Source of the DNA: Dioszegia crocea
Lineage: Eukaryota; Basidiomycota; Tremellomycetes; Tremellales; Bulleribasidiaceae
DNA length: 64,000 bases
Assembly: GCA_001600615.1 (NCBI GenBank)
Contig: BCKK01000007.1
Span: 960,431 to 1,024,430, forward strand
Direction of reading: 5' to 3'
Shown: piece after piece, positions 1-10,775 of the stretch
How positions within the stretch are numbered: position 1 is the stretch's first letter
Layout: the number at the start of each line of letters is the position of its first letter
Notes under the pieces: model-generated
What the model was told of the DNA's origin: nothing
Databases searched by the model: none
The model's input: only the letters and a program-made list of their open reading frames with translations
Position numbers and translations under genes: made by a program

Positions 1-137
1 CGACTCGAGTCTCGGCAGGATACCGCGAGCCCGTTCCCACGGTCGGGACACACCGCACTCTACACTGAGGATTGTTCAAGATCTATCTGTAAAGCCCTAA
101 ACCTCACAGACACTTTCGGCTGCCCCAACAGGCAATC
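1..137. other. 5' edge, upstream of the first array gene
   Basis: Short leader before the first ATG of the tandem family. No coding continuation from outside the window is visible. Confidence 0.4.
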
Positions 138-1215
138 ATGAGCCACACTCCGGCCTCAAAGTCAGATTCGCCACTGAGCGGTATATTGGGCAATCGACCC
201 TACTCGAATGCCGAGATGGACATCGACCCGTACAGATATCTTATCAACCTAGATAGTAGCCCGGAAGATGGGAGAAGAAGACTTCATCAGTGAGTCGAGT
301 CAGTAGTGAAGTGAGCCCAGCTGAGAGTGGCAGGCATGGCGTTTCTATCCAAACTTACCTTCGGCTGATAGGCCGAAATCCTCGGATCGAGGAGATACGA
401 GCAAGGTACTTGGAGATACATGAACAGGGAGAGAGAAACAGAGGATTAAGGAGGATCGCGGAAGCTGAGTTGGCGGGCGGCTGGTTCGCGCTCAGACAAG
501 CAAAGCTTTCCCAAAATACTGAGTCTGCCCGAGGGTAAGTTCCGACTGATCGTCCACATTTGGCAGCGATATGACTTAATCGTACTGTATCGGCTGAGCT
601 ATCTTAGAGTCTTCTTTGACCCGGCTAAGATCACTGCTGAGGCTGTGCGAGCGTTTCCACTCATGCCATGGCTCAACAACGTCCGGTTGGACGAGATCGA
701 GACGATTTGCGGGGGTGCTTCTTTTTACGCTCCGGACCCCGTCGACAAGGACGGGATAGACATTCCGGAACATCTGTGGAGTAGTTATATCAAACGATCG
801 GTCCCCCTCGTTCTTGTGAGTACATCCAATCCCTCCAGATCTTTTGCCAGTAAACCCGCAGCGCAGAGCTGACATGGCTTAGTCTAACGCGATCGTCCCC
901 ATTCCGGAACGCACCCTCGGACCTTCGCACCCAAGATGGGAGTGGCTCATTGCCGCTTGCCACTCTTCCTCTCACCCTATCTGTATCGTGACTGATCACT
1001 ACGAAATCAATCATGGTAACAACGAGACGTTGATATTGGCTGCGATGGAACAGCACATGCCAAATCATCTGTTCCTCAATAGGGATAATAACTTCGTAAG
1101 CTTTCAATTGTGGTAGGGGTTGGGAATATGGCTGATTCTGTAGGGACTGCACCCAGATAGAGACTCAGCATTTGACAAGTACATGGAGGAGGTTTGGGGG
1201 TGTGATCCGGATTAG
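138..1215 (+). CDS. Tandem orphan family, copy 1 (281 aa)
   Basis: Five exons: 138-289, 334-534, 608-815, 883-1095 and 1144-1215. The sum is 846 nt, which closes exactly on TAG. I do not recognise the family. Motifs shared with the next three genes are DPYRYLI near residue 35, SIQTYLRLIGRN, AELAGGW, FFDPAKIT, MPWLN, then SNAIVP after intron 3 and a short last exon with PDRDSAFDKY. There is no signal peptide or membrane segment, so it is probably a soluble intracellular protein. Intron phases are 2, 2, 0, 0, as in the other copies, which shows descent by gene duplication. The start is the first ATG in frame with the DPYRYL motif. The function is unknown. The existence of the gene is well supported by conserved splicing and frame. 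Confidence 0.85.
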
Positions 1216-1565
1216 TTAACGTTGTATCATAATTCAATGCGAACTCTGACCTTGCCTCTGTTTGCCACTTTGGATCATCTCTCTCCGCGCCTCAATACTG
1301 TTACTCGATACCAGCGCAGTTAGGTATCAGACTTTACGGGCAGTGCCGCACTTAGGAGAAGCTTGCTCTGCAGAAGGTATACCACTGTATGATAGAATTC
1401 GACTCGATCGAAGCTGAAATTTGAAACCTTAAATGCCGCTCTGACCAAGATCCGGTTTCGGTTTGTTGTCGTCTTTGCCACTTGTTCAAGTCTTCACTTT
1501 CCATCATCTACACCTGTACATCTATTTCAGGTATTCTTGCATAAGCGACACAGCACACAGGCAAC
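1216..1565. promoter_or_regulatory. Spacer between array copies 1 and 2
   Basis: 350 nt with no supported coding sequence. It must hold the 3' end of copy 1 and the promoter of copy 2. The last part is rich in CTT/TTC, as is common upstream of starts here. Confidence 0.35.
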
Positions 1566-2589
1566 ATGCCAGCGGCCCCACCCATAGACAACCCACGATT
1601 TGAGGCACCTATCGGGAAAGCGTATCAGACCGGCGAGAAGATAGATCCCGGGCGATATCTGATCAACCTGGAGTTCAGCCTAGCTTCGAGGAGAGATGAC
1701 GCAAAGCCGAGAGAGTCAGTGTAGACCCTATAGTTGATGAAGAGCTCCTATGCTGACGCCTCAGGTTTTCACCCTCGGTCCAGACCTATCTCCGGATCCT
1801 CGGACGGAACGCCGCCATGGAGGCTCTTCAACCCTCTGTCGATCCCTTGAAGTATGCAGAGGCGCAATTGGCGGGTGGGTGGTGTATCCTCAAACGCGCA
1901 AAGGCGTCTCATGATGGAGAGTTTCCTGTAGGGTAAGTCCTATGCTGCAATGCTGCATCATGCCTTCGTCAAAGCTGACTTCTGATAGCATCTTCTTTGA
2001 TCCGACAAAGATCACAGCAGAGGCAGTGGAGAAGTACCCCAACATGCCATGGCTATACAATCTTAGCTGGGAGGATCTGGAGAATGCTCAACCTCACAGT
2101 ATCACCTTGGAGGGGGTGGATCAAGCGTCGACATGGCCGATATATACCCCATCCTATCTTTTCAGCCCCTACGTTCAGCTTTCCCGCGATTTGGTCATCG
2201 TGAGGGTATACCATCCCTTGACATTTCAAGCTGATGCCTAGTCCAACGTCATTGTTCCCTTACCCGAGCGAGGAATGAGTCCTGACGACCCACGATGGGA
2301 GGCTCTAATCACTAGCTGCTATTCTTACCAACATCCGGTATGGGTGCTTGATCGTCATCGCTACTGTGACCTGAACAACGAGGGATTGATTCTGGCTATC
2401 AGGGATTATGACCTTCCCCCAAATCTCCTCGAGTTTGGGCAACGCAATATTGTGAGCTGGCTTTCTCTTTGCAAATTTGCACCAGGGTACAGGCTGACTT
2501 TTTAGGGCCTGTTCCCAGATCGAGATGCCGCTCTTGACGCTTACTTGTGGGATGTTATGGATGGGGACCTTGACTATGGATCTCCATAA
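1566..2589 (+). CDS. Tandem orphan family, copy 2 (273 aa)
   Basis: Exons 1566-1714, 1765-1932, 1989-2199, 2242-2451 and 2506-2589. Family motifs are DPGRYLINLE, SVQTYLRILGRN, AQLAGGW, FFDPTKIT, MPWLY, SNVIVPLPERG, DPRWEALI and PDRDAALDAY. The first donor is the least certain: GTCAGT at 1715 keeps the frame, whereas the neighbouring GTGTAG at 1719 does not. GTCAGT is used elsewhere in this window (for example in ARP10). It is closest to copy 3, sharing an Ala-Met-Glu-Ala stretch after GRN and similar 3' flanking DNA. No known function. Confidence 0.83.
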
Positions 2590-3267
2590 GATAGAGTGTA
2601 GATATGCTGCAGATGATTCTACATCTAGCTCTGTTTAGCTACGTGTAGACTTCCATATCTTTTGATTTTGATAGGTTTCGATGGGCACCAGGCCGACCGA
2701 CCTGTGGAGAGGTTGTTCGGAGTTTCAGGCTCGACTGCATCCGGAAACGAGCCCTTGTCCATCCCTGCTACTGAGGCGAAAGACTGGGAAGAGAGCGTAT
2801 GTACATACGGGCGCAGAAGGGGATGCCGTCACCGTCACTCATACCGAAACGTGCCTGAGGCCGAAGCCTGTTTACCCTCGGTCAGCTCTATATATATTCC
2901 CACTCTACTCACTCTATACATATCTACCCTACACACTCGTCGTAGACTGCCGTAGGACTCAGACCACCAGCTCTCCTACCAACATCGTCAATGCGCAATA
3001 GGCTCAATCGGCATATGTACCTCTCGTCAAGACCAAATCTATCCGGCCCTCGGTCGACACCGGTGTCGCCACAAAGCCCACAGCGCCGATAACTTTCACT
3101 ACAGCCGCAGCTTCTCGAACGAGAGGTTGCAAGGCTGACAGGGAGTGAGTTCAATTTCATCACTTGCTCAGCTCGCTTAATACATCCGGGATTTCTGGGA
3201 AGAATGCTGATTGCTTCGCAGAATCATCGAGTCGCCTTCGGAGGTTAATATCGACAGCTCCTTCGCA
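2590..3267. other. Spacer before copy 3 with a possible upstream exon
   Basis: 678 nt. Most shows no supported gene. The stretch 3002-3144 is open in the frame that would splice (donor GTGAGT at 3145, acceptor CGCAG ending at 3221) into the exon containing the copy 3 start. Copy 3 may therefore have a longer N-terminus. No ATG in that frame was found between the TAG at 2999-3001 and the donor, so I left it out of the model. Confidence 0.35.
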
Positions 3268-4307
3268 ATGCCCTCAGTCACGGCGGAGAAGGCGAAGCAA
3301 TCTGGTCAGGATGATGCGGAGATTGATGTCAAGCACATCGAGGGTCTCATGGAGTCGGAGTCTTTTGTCGACCCGTACAGATATCTTATCAGACTGGATC
3401 GTGACCCGGTCTTGCAGAGAATCGACCTCACGCAGTGAGTCTGAGTCTCATATCTATGGCTTCGATGGCTCCGGCTGAGACTACAGATATCCGGCTTCCG
3501 TGCAGACCTACCTGCGCATATTGGGACGCAATCCCGCCATGGAGGCTATTCAGTCCACAGTGGAGCCATCGAAATATGCAGACGCCCTATTAGCGGGCGG
3601 GTTGTCGGTCCTGAAACGAGCAAAAGCTTCTCAGGATGGAGAGTTTCCGCTGGGGTAAGTCTTAAGCAGAGGTATGCTGTTCAGGTTGCTGATATACTGC
3701 AGTATGTTCTTCGATCCAGCCAAGATCACAACGGACGCCGTGCGGAAATATCCAAGCATGCCTTGGCTATACGACATCGGGTGGGACGATATCGAGAGAT
3801 CGATAGTCGCTGGAGTGTCAATGGAGGGGGTGAAGGATGAGGCGCCATGGCCACAGTATGTGGAGTCGTATCTCTTCAGCCCCTACGTCCGCCCATCCCG
3901 TGGACTAGTCATAGTGAGTGTTAGATCTTGATCTCTTTCAAAGGACAGAGCTGACAGATAGTCCAACGCCATCGTTCCCTTGCCCGAGCGGGGAATGGAT
4001 CCCACTGATCCACGATGGGAGGCACTCATCACGCGCTGTTACTCCGAGACACATCCGATCTGTGTGTTGGGCAATCATCCCTACTGTGATATCGACAATG
4101 AAACGTTAATCATAGCTATCCGGGACTACGAGACTCCCCCATACCTGCTGGATTTTGGGGTAGAACGCAACACAGTGAGCTGACTTTCTCTTTGCTGCTT
4201 TCAACTATTGGCTGATGTCCTAGGGCCTGTTTCCAGATCGAGATGCTGCTCTTGACGTGTACTTGAGGGATGTCATGGATGTCGACCTTGTTGATGTATA
4301 TTCATAA
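3268..4307 (+). CDS. Tandem orphan family, copy 3 (280 aa)
   Basis: Exons 3268-3434, 3487-3654, 3703-3913, 3962-4174 and 4224-4307. The sum is 843 nt, in frame to TAA. It carries the canonical versions of the family motifs: DPYRYLIRLD, SVQTYLRILGRN, FFDPAKITTDAVRKYP, MPWLY, SNAIVPLPERG, DPRWEALITRCY and PDRDAALDVY. The N-terminus may be longer, because a spliced upstream open stretch exists at 3002-3144. I chose the first ATG inside the continuous exon. Intron phases are identical to the other copies. Function unknown. Confidence 0.82.
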
Positions 4308-4671
4308 GAAAGAGTGTATGCTGCAATGGGTTCTGATCCTAGCTCTGGCTAGACATAGGCTTCAAGTTTCTTCGATTTTGATCGCATTCGATGAGCATCT
4401 CCAAGCGCGCTTATGTTTCAGATCATTTTGAGTCGTTCACACCTGTTCGCCAATCCCACAGTCGAGTCGATTGATTTCCACAAATTGAACCTTGCCTAAG
4501 CGCAGCACACGCCCTCACCCGGATGAGGATGATACCTTGCCCTGCCTTTGCCACCCAACTCGAGTCGAAATCTGGCGCTACTTGCTCCAATCCCACGTTC
4601 ACTTCTCTTTCAATACTATACTTTGTATCTGCAAGTGGCAACTCTATCACTCTGCCTTCCAATGCTCCGCA
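4308..4671. promoter_or_regulatory. Spacer between array copies 3 and 4
   Basis: 364 nt, no gene seen. The first 100 nt resembles the DNA just after copy 2 (AGAGTGTA, CTAGCTCTG, CGATTTTGAT blocks in the same order), which marks a duplicated 3' flank. Confidence 0.4.
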
Positions 4672-5677
4672 ATGGCAAAGGTGGAGTACGAGCGCCATGA
4701 GACGCTGTCCGACCCCGGAAACTCCCTCATCGATCTCGAGACGAACCCAAGCTTAGGTCGGTCGTATCTTCATCAGTAAGTGAACATTTGGAATTTGCCA
4801 CCCGAAGCTCGGTCCAAACTTGACCTTCACAGGCTACATCCTTCGGTTCAAACGTACCTCCGACTTCTTGGCCGCAACACCAGGATTGAGAAGATTCGAG
4901 CCAGGTTCCTGGACCTTACCGACCCAATGGAGCAACACCGGGCGATGCAGAGAATCTCAGATGCTGAGTTGGCAGGCGGGTGGTATTTGCTCAGGCTGGC
5001 CAGTCATCCCAGAGACGGGCATCGCCCTCGAGGGTGAGTGTATTCCGCTCTACTACTGATATCATCTGATTCGTAACAGTATCTACTTCGACCCAAAGGC
5101 AATCACTCCCAGCGCTATACGGAAGTGTCCACAGATGCCTTGGATCTACGGAGTCAGGGCAGAGACTATCTATGGCGAGCAGGAACGTGGTGTGTCAGTG
5201 GAGAGTGCGGTCGATCGGCACAATTACATCTGGCCGCAGGATGTGAGCCCATACACCAGAATCACTCGAAATCTCACCCTCGTGCGTTATAATATCCTGC
5301 ATCGCCTTCATGACGGGGAAGCTATTAGGCTAACTGACCGTAGAGCAATGCCATCGTCCCTCTACCTCAGCCAGAAATGGACGACACCCACCGGAGTTGG
5401 ATCACCCTCATCTGCATGTGCTACGGCAGGCAGCATCCCTTGAATATCATTACCAACTATCGCCTTGTCAACGAGGACGATAATGAGGATTTGATATTGG
5501 CGGTCAGAGATGAGGAGCTTCCACTCTCTCTATTTGTAGGCCCAATGCGTAGCCTGGTACGTTGCTTGCCGATCAATTGAGAACCGAAAGCTGAAACTAC
5601 AGGGCATCAATCCGGCCAGGGACCAGGCGTATGAGGTCTACGTTAAGGATGTTATGGGTTACGACTCCGATACCTGA
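4672..5677 (+). CDS. Tandem orphan family, copy 4, divergent (264 aa)
   Basis: Exons 4672-4775, 4833-5033, 5080-5281, 5344-5556 and 5603-5677, closing on TGA. This is the most diverged copy. Its first exon is shorter, and the DPYRYLINLD block reads DPGNSLIDLE, although the exon still ends LHQ as in copy 1. SVQTYLRLLGRN, AELAGGW, FDPKAITPSAI, MPWIYG and SNAIVPLPQP remain. Intron positions and phases (2, 2, 0, 0) are unchanged. No frameshift or stop was found, so it looks like a functional but fast-evolving paralogue. Function unknown. Confidence 0.82.
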
Positions 5678-6045
5678 CGCCCTTTCGTACAGTCGCAGTG
5701 ATCAATGAGCTTCGCAAACTTCAGTCAGTTATGTAGTTGTAAATCAGCTTTGACTTGTTGTCAGCGTATGGCAGGCAAAATCAGGATACATGTACATGAA
5801 GGCTGAATGAGAGTGTTGTAAATGAATGTGTATTAGTTTGATTTGTTCAAGCAGCGGGCCTCCTCATCTCAATCTACTCCCTTCTCCGCACCATTTCTCT
5901 GCTTTCCGGATCTCTCGTCGCCATCCACTATGACTCCACCTCGACGCCGTCTTAATCATAGACCATCCCTCCCCTCGCAATCCCCCTCACCGCTTTGTCT
6001 CATCAGAGACACAACGCGCCTTTCCGGCCCTGACTCGATCCTGCA
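5678..6045. other. Convergent intergenic region
   Basis: 368 nt between the 3' ends of array copy 4 and the minus-strand membrane protein. No supported gene. It probably holds both 3' UTRs. Confidence 0.35.
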
Positions 6046-6717
6046 CTACGACATCAACCAGGACTTCTTGATGCCCATGGCGTCCACCACATCCCTACTG
6101 CAGATCTTGGGACTAAGCAGCGGCGTCTCCTCCCCTTCCTCTTCTCCAAACAGGGCAGGCTCCCGGACCATCACACCCAGACTGCCCTGTCCAGCAAAAT
6201 TGACCGTCCTTCCATTCATCCCCTGTCCCTTGGTGGGTGAAGGACTAGGCATAGGACTGAACTCAGCCGCCAAGAGACCTACGATCTCGGACGGACTAGC
6301 CGGACCCTTCATCCACGGCGTAGCGGGACGATGAAGTTTTCTTTCGCCCTTGGGAGGAGAGCCGGATCGGAGGAGGTCATTCATTGACGAAATGGAGAAT
6401 GAGACGGATTTCCGCTTGTGGTTGGGACGGGGAGTGAGGGTGACGGGCGTGGCGATCGCTGTGGAGGATGCGTGGAAGGGATGGAGGACGATTCGGGGAG
6501 TGAGATTGGTGGCTGTGGTAGGGTGGAGGAGATCGAGGTTGGGGATGGGGGAGGGGAGGGGAGTATCGAAGCGCTGGGCTTGAGGGAGAGGGGAGTTTGG
6601 GGCCGAGGTGGGGATGTGTGCCGGTTGGGTCTGAGGGGGAACACCGGGGAAGAGGTAGATTGCGACGAGGAGGAAGAGGATGTCGAGCAATAGGGCGAAG
6701 TCGAACATCATGATCAC
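6046..6717 (-). CDS. Small single-pass membrane protein, Pro/Ser-rich (223 aa)
   Basis: A single open exon from ATG at 6717 to the stop at 6046. Residues 5-26 are strongly hydrophobic (FALLLDILFLLVAIYLF) and look like an uncleaved N-terminal signal anchor. The rest is low-complexity Pro/Ser/Thr with a basic KRKSVSFSISSMNDLLRSG patch near residue 105, followed by HRPATPWMKGP. These look like phosphorylation or short docking motifs on a disordered cytosolic tail. I do not recognise the family. It lacks introns, unlike nearly all its neighbours. The ORF also survives as open frames on other strands because the region is low in stops, so the call rests mainly on the start-proximal membrane segment. 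Confidence 0.6.
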   Translation of the reverse strand: MIMMFDFALLLDILFLLVAIYLFPGVPPQTQPAHIPTSAPNSPLPQAQRFDTPLPSPIPNLDLLHPTTATNLTPRIVLHPFHASSTAIATPVTLTPRPNHKRKSVSFSISSMNDLLRSGSPPKGERKLHRPATPWMKGPASPSEIVGLLAAEFSPMPSPSPTKGQGMNGRTVNFAGQGSLGVMVREPALFGEEEGEETPLLSPKICSRDVVDAMGIKKSWLMS

Positions 6718-7433
6718 GAGCGTATGAGTGATCTGAGCAAGGTTTGGGGGCAGTGGAGGTGCGAGTGAGGGATACGGGACTGGTGTGCGTGACGGTGATC
6801 GCAGATCGATGTCGACTTTCGGCTAGCTCTGGGCTTTGCTACGATTTGACCTATTGATAGTAAGCTTGACGTACTTATGATTCAGGTGCCTGTTAAATTC
6901 AGCAGGTGGGCGATCAACATAAATATCTGAGGGTACTCGCCTGGACTACCCCTGAAAACTAGCCGTCGTCCGGAAAGAGAACGGATAGCTGCCTCCGTGG
7001 TCGTTCACGTACGCGTCATGCCCAGGACCTCGGAGAGGAGCTTTAGAATGGATCAGTAGGGGTTAGGCTCTGTCTTGGCCTTGAAACGGGTCAAAGGAAC
7101 GAAGGGAGGCGCGAGGGGGAGGGATCGGCCGGTCTCGGGATTTGCTGATTTGCGGAGGTGTCTGAAGCTGGCCGGCCAATTTTTCTCGCTAGTATCCAGA
7201 TAGAGCCTCTGACATCGCCAGATCTTGCGCATCGCACATGCTTGCCATAGATATCTGGTTGACTATGGAAGGAGGTAAAGCATAGCGATGAGGAGAAATT
7301 GGACTCACAGCCAAGAGCAGCAGAGGCTGTTTACGTTATGGCTCCAAAACGGCGATCGCCGCCACCCTCTCAGTGCATCCACAAGCTGAGCCATATTGAT
7401 ACATGCCTACCATCACTCCATATACAACTCAAG
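6718..7433. promoter_or_regulatory. Divergent promoter region, membrane protein / CDC73
   Basis: 716 nt between two divergent starts. A CCAAT pentamer is present at 7176-7180 after GGCCGG. No other element could be named with confidence. Confidence 0.4.
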
Positions 7434-9170
7434 ATGACTGATATAGACCCCTTAGAGCTGCTCGTACGGTCGATATCATCATCAGCTGCTATATCTCTCT
7501 TGACCGCTGCATCCGAGCCCGCCTCCACACTCCCCTCGGCAACCTACATCTCTTTCTCCGACCCCTCTTCCCCCTCCGACCCGCCTATCACCCTCTCCAA
7601 AGACATAGCCACACGCTATACCGCTCGACCAGATACACGGACGGAGTTCTATACTCTTGGACAATTATGGCTGGCCTGGAGGGAGCGGGAAACGGGAGTG
7701 AGAGAGTATTTGACAAAAGGGCAAGAAGAGGGTGGAGGGCAGTATGTCGGTATCGCGGATAGGCGTGGGGTTGTGGACTACCTTGAAGGGAGAGGGGATG
7801 GAGCAGGAAGAGTAGTCAGTGGGAGAGAAGCAGATAGTGAGTCTTCAATCGGAATCGTGAGAGGGTGGGATGAAGAAGCTGATTCTTAGATGCTGCCAAT
7901 GCTGCTGCGTCAGATGGCCTAACGGGCGCTGCTGCGAGTGTGGCCGACTCGGCCGAGGCTGGTCCATCGAAAGTGCAGCCTGCGAAGAGGAAGTATGAAG
8001 TAGACTTCGCAGACAGGGAGTTCTGCAAGAAGGTACGTCATCTGTGACACGGGATTCAATGGAAGCTGATACGATAGCTTCGTGCGCAGGAGGTCGAGCT
8101 ACGGGATAGAAATAGCGTCTTGAGGAGTAGCAACGGTGGGAAGATCAATGTGAGCCATTGTCATTTGGTTGATATGACTCCCTCTGATCAGACCAGAACT
8201 TTACGCCGTTCCTGCAGACTGTAATGTCGGAGAAGATACGAGCGTTACGCCAAAGTCTTAATGCTGGTGGGCATGAGAAGGCCCCGCAGCAGCCGGCGCA
8301 AGCAGCATATGGTGAGTCTTCCTCGTATATTGGACAGCGCATCCACCGTACTCGCATACTGACATAGCAGACCCAAGTCGAGGCGCCAAGAAGGCCAAGT
8401 CATCCACTCCCATTATCGTCATCTCGTCCGCTCCAACCGCCCTAATCACCATGTGGAACGTCAAGAAGTTCCTCGAACAGGGAGTGTGAGTGAGACAGAT
8501 GTCCGCTAGAAGCGTAAGCTGACTTTCCAACAGATTCGAGCCATCCGAAGTTTCTAGGCAAAATGAAGCGGCTCAAAATAACTTCAAAGCGGAGGATGTG
8601 ATACCTATCATGCGGAAACGTACTGGACCTTCTGGTAAGTTGGCTGGTTCACGCCTTTCACAATGAACACTCAGCTGATATGCAACAGGCGACATCATGC
8701 AGAAATACTACGTTGTTGATGGTGTGGAGGCGCTGCAAAAGTTCGGACAGGATGCCTGGTAAGTCCAGATGCCTCATGCGAACCATCGACGGGACATCTG
8801 CTAATCGATCAGGGATCGAGTGATCTGCGTGCTTACTACTGGACAAGCGTGGCAATTTAAGTCATATAAATGGCACGAACCAAAAACCCTTTTCCGGCAC
8901 GGTAAGCTAGCTTTCTGTCTCTTCTCGGAGGAAACCTTAGCTGATCTTCTCCAGTGAAAGGCATCTACTTCCAGTGGAATAACGAGCAGTCAAATCCTGT
9001 CGTCAAGGACTGGAACGTAACGGAAATGAGGGTATGTCCATAGGTGTCCATTGCAATCACTGGTAAATCCCCGCTGACAGCCTTTCCAGATCGACCGTAC
9101 GAAGAGACATACAGATCGACAAGTAGTAGCGGATTTCTGGCGGAATCTGGACGGCGCAAAGAGGCGATAA
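7434..9170 (+). CDS. CDC73: Cdc73, Paf1 complex subunit (421 aa)
   Basis: Ten exons: 7434-7836, 7890-8032, 8078-8149, 8197-8311, 8371-8485, 8534-8634, 8689-8758, 8813-8901, 8955-9031 and 9090-9170. The N-terminus DPLELLVRSI followed by EFYTLGQLWLAWRERETG is the conserved Cdc73/parafibromin start. A middle segment has FTPFLQTVMSEKIRALRQSL. The last ~170 residues are the Ras-like C-terminal domain, beginning TPIIVISSAPTALITMWNVK and running through VDGVEALQKFG, WDRVICVLTTGQAWQFKSYKW and FWRNLD. Cdc73 acts in the nucleus in the Paf1 complex, coupling RNA polymerase II elongation to histone modification. Its length fits fungal homologues. The 3' end lies only 60 nt from the convergent DAM1 stop. 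Confidence 0.95.
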
Positions 9171-9230
9171 GGCCCGTCATAGATAGCGCACCATGGCATC
9201 TACTTCATTATAGCAATGTCCTCTACGAAG

Positions 9231-10390
9231 TCAGGCGCCTACCCATCTATATACTGTATGGCCCTAATGTGTCAGTCTCATCTTGGTCATCCCTCCGCGA
9301 TATGAATTCCGACTCACATCTGCTACCGCCTTGGTTACGAGCTTCTTAGCTACCAGAGCTATTAGGTGCTTGTTTGCTTTGGTCTGCGGAAGTTCTGGCG
9401 GGCTGACAATGTCCTTGACTAATCACAGTCAACAAAGTTCACAAAAACCAGGAAAGCAGGTTGACCACGTACTAGGTAGACCACTCGGGTTAGCCATCAG
9501 CAGACCTATTACTTTCTCCATGCCCATACGCATCGCCTGTACATATCAGCTAGATCCCAGTATGCAGACAAGATCGCCAAAGGGCTGAGAGATGGCCGTC
9601 AAGACTCCCATTCTTGAAGAAATCGAGGCTTACTGGTTCTCTACCCCTATATTCCAACGGCAACGTATCGATATACCCCGCAATCTCCAATTCTCTCTTC
9701 TTACGCATAGCCGCCGTTCCCGCACCGACCTTCTTCACTCCACCCGCAGATCCCGTGGAAGGCTTCTTCATTGCTGATTTAGCTGGACCCTTCGAGGGGG
9801 GTGGCTCATCGAATGAAGACGCTGTGGCATACGTCATATCTGCTTCTGCTTGCTGTTGTTGCGCATGTAGGTCGGAGTGGGTATGTGAAGATGAATGGGG
9901 ATCGGTAGATGTGTTGGGATGTGATTGGGACAGGGCAGATGTCTGTTGTTGCCGTTGTTGTTGTTGCTGCAGAAGGGTATCGAGGTTTTGCATCCTTCCG
10001 AAGGAATTTGCATCGGGCGCCTGAATATCAGCGAAATTCCACCAACCCCCCATATCGTTCTCCACGCCCATGCTTTACATCATGGACATCTCGTATCTAC
10101 TCGCCACTCGCACGCAAACTCACCTCTGGCCACTCGACACAAAACGCATTCATCTTGAGCGCATATAACCAACCCGCAAACGCCTCATTAAATGTCCCAA
10201 GCGCATCATGTAGCTCATTCAGCTTTTGAGTGTTCGCAGCGAGCGTGGCGGCCTCGTCTGCCAGCTCAGTCAGGGCCGGAGCGAGGAAGTCGAGTCCTGA
10301 TGGAGAGGTATGTGGGGCGCGATCTTGTGAGCGGGCGAGAGCGGAGAGGGATCCTGTAGATACTCGACGAAGAGGGTGGGGAGGGGGCAT
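9231..10390 (-). CDS. DAM1: Dam1, DASH complex subunit, extended C-terminus (283 aa)
   Basis: Exons on the minus strand: 10390-10124, 10020-9634, 9536-9473, 9418-9318 and 9263-9231 (852 nt). The first exon is diagnostic: PLRRVSTGSLSAL, then LADEAATLAANTQKLNELHDAL, FNEAFAGWLYALKMNAFCVEWPE, the Dam1 core helix. Exon 2 is Gln-rich (residues ~105-125), then basic, and ends in IDTLPLEYRGREP. Three short 3' exons, found by splice sites and phase, add MEKVIGLLMANPSGLP, IKDIVSPPELPQTKANKHL and LIALVAKKLV, a compact helical segment. Dam1 links kinetochores to spindle microtubules. If the last three exons were missed, the protein would end wrongly at 9550. Core identity is certain. The 3' exons are inferred but close perfectly in frame. 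Confidence 0.88.
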
Positions 10391-10775
10391 GGTGGTGATT
10401 GCCCTGAAGGTGGTCTTGTGCGGTATAAGCGTCTGAGTAGGGCTCGATTGCTCAGTGAACTAAAGGGTGGAGGCAGATGAGCGGATTGAAGGACGCGCCG
10501 ACGCGACTGGAAACAAGAGGGGATTGAGGGATTTGCCGCTTCCGGTAATTCGAGGGTGTTTCATGGCGGAAGGGTGGACCGTGGGGTGTGCGTGGCAGAC
10601 AGGATCACCAGTACAGACCGCATTGATAGCTGGACCTCAGGATGTGGCATATGCTCCTGAGGTCTATAGCCGGATATGTAGGTCAGATATCAAAAGTGCG
10701 ACAATCACATATCGCGAAGTCCGGTCCTACAAAGATACAAAGATACATATCATCCTATCTCACTCCAGTCTACCA
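10391..10775. promoter_or_regulatory. DAM1 upstream region
   Basis: 385 nt between the DAM1 start and the stop of the next minus-strand gene. No gene supported. It should hold the DAM1 promoter. Confidence 0.35.

Noticed and set aside
9550..9633. Ending Dam1 at the stop at 9550
   Set aside because: A GTAAGC donor, a GCTGAT branch and ACAG acceptor allow in-frame joining to three further exons with well-structured sequence.
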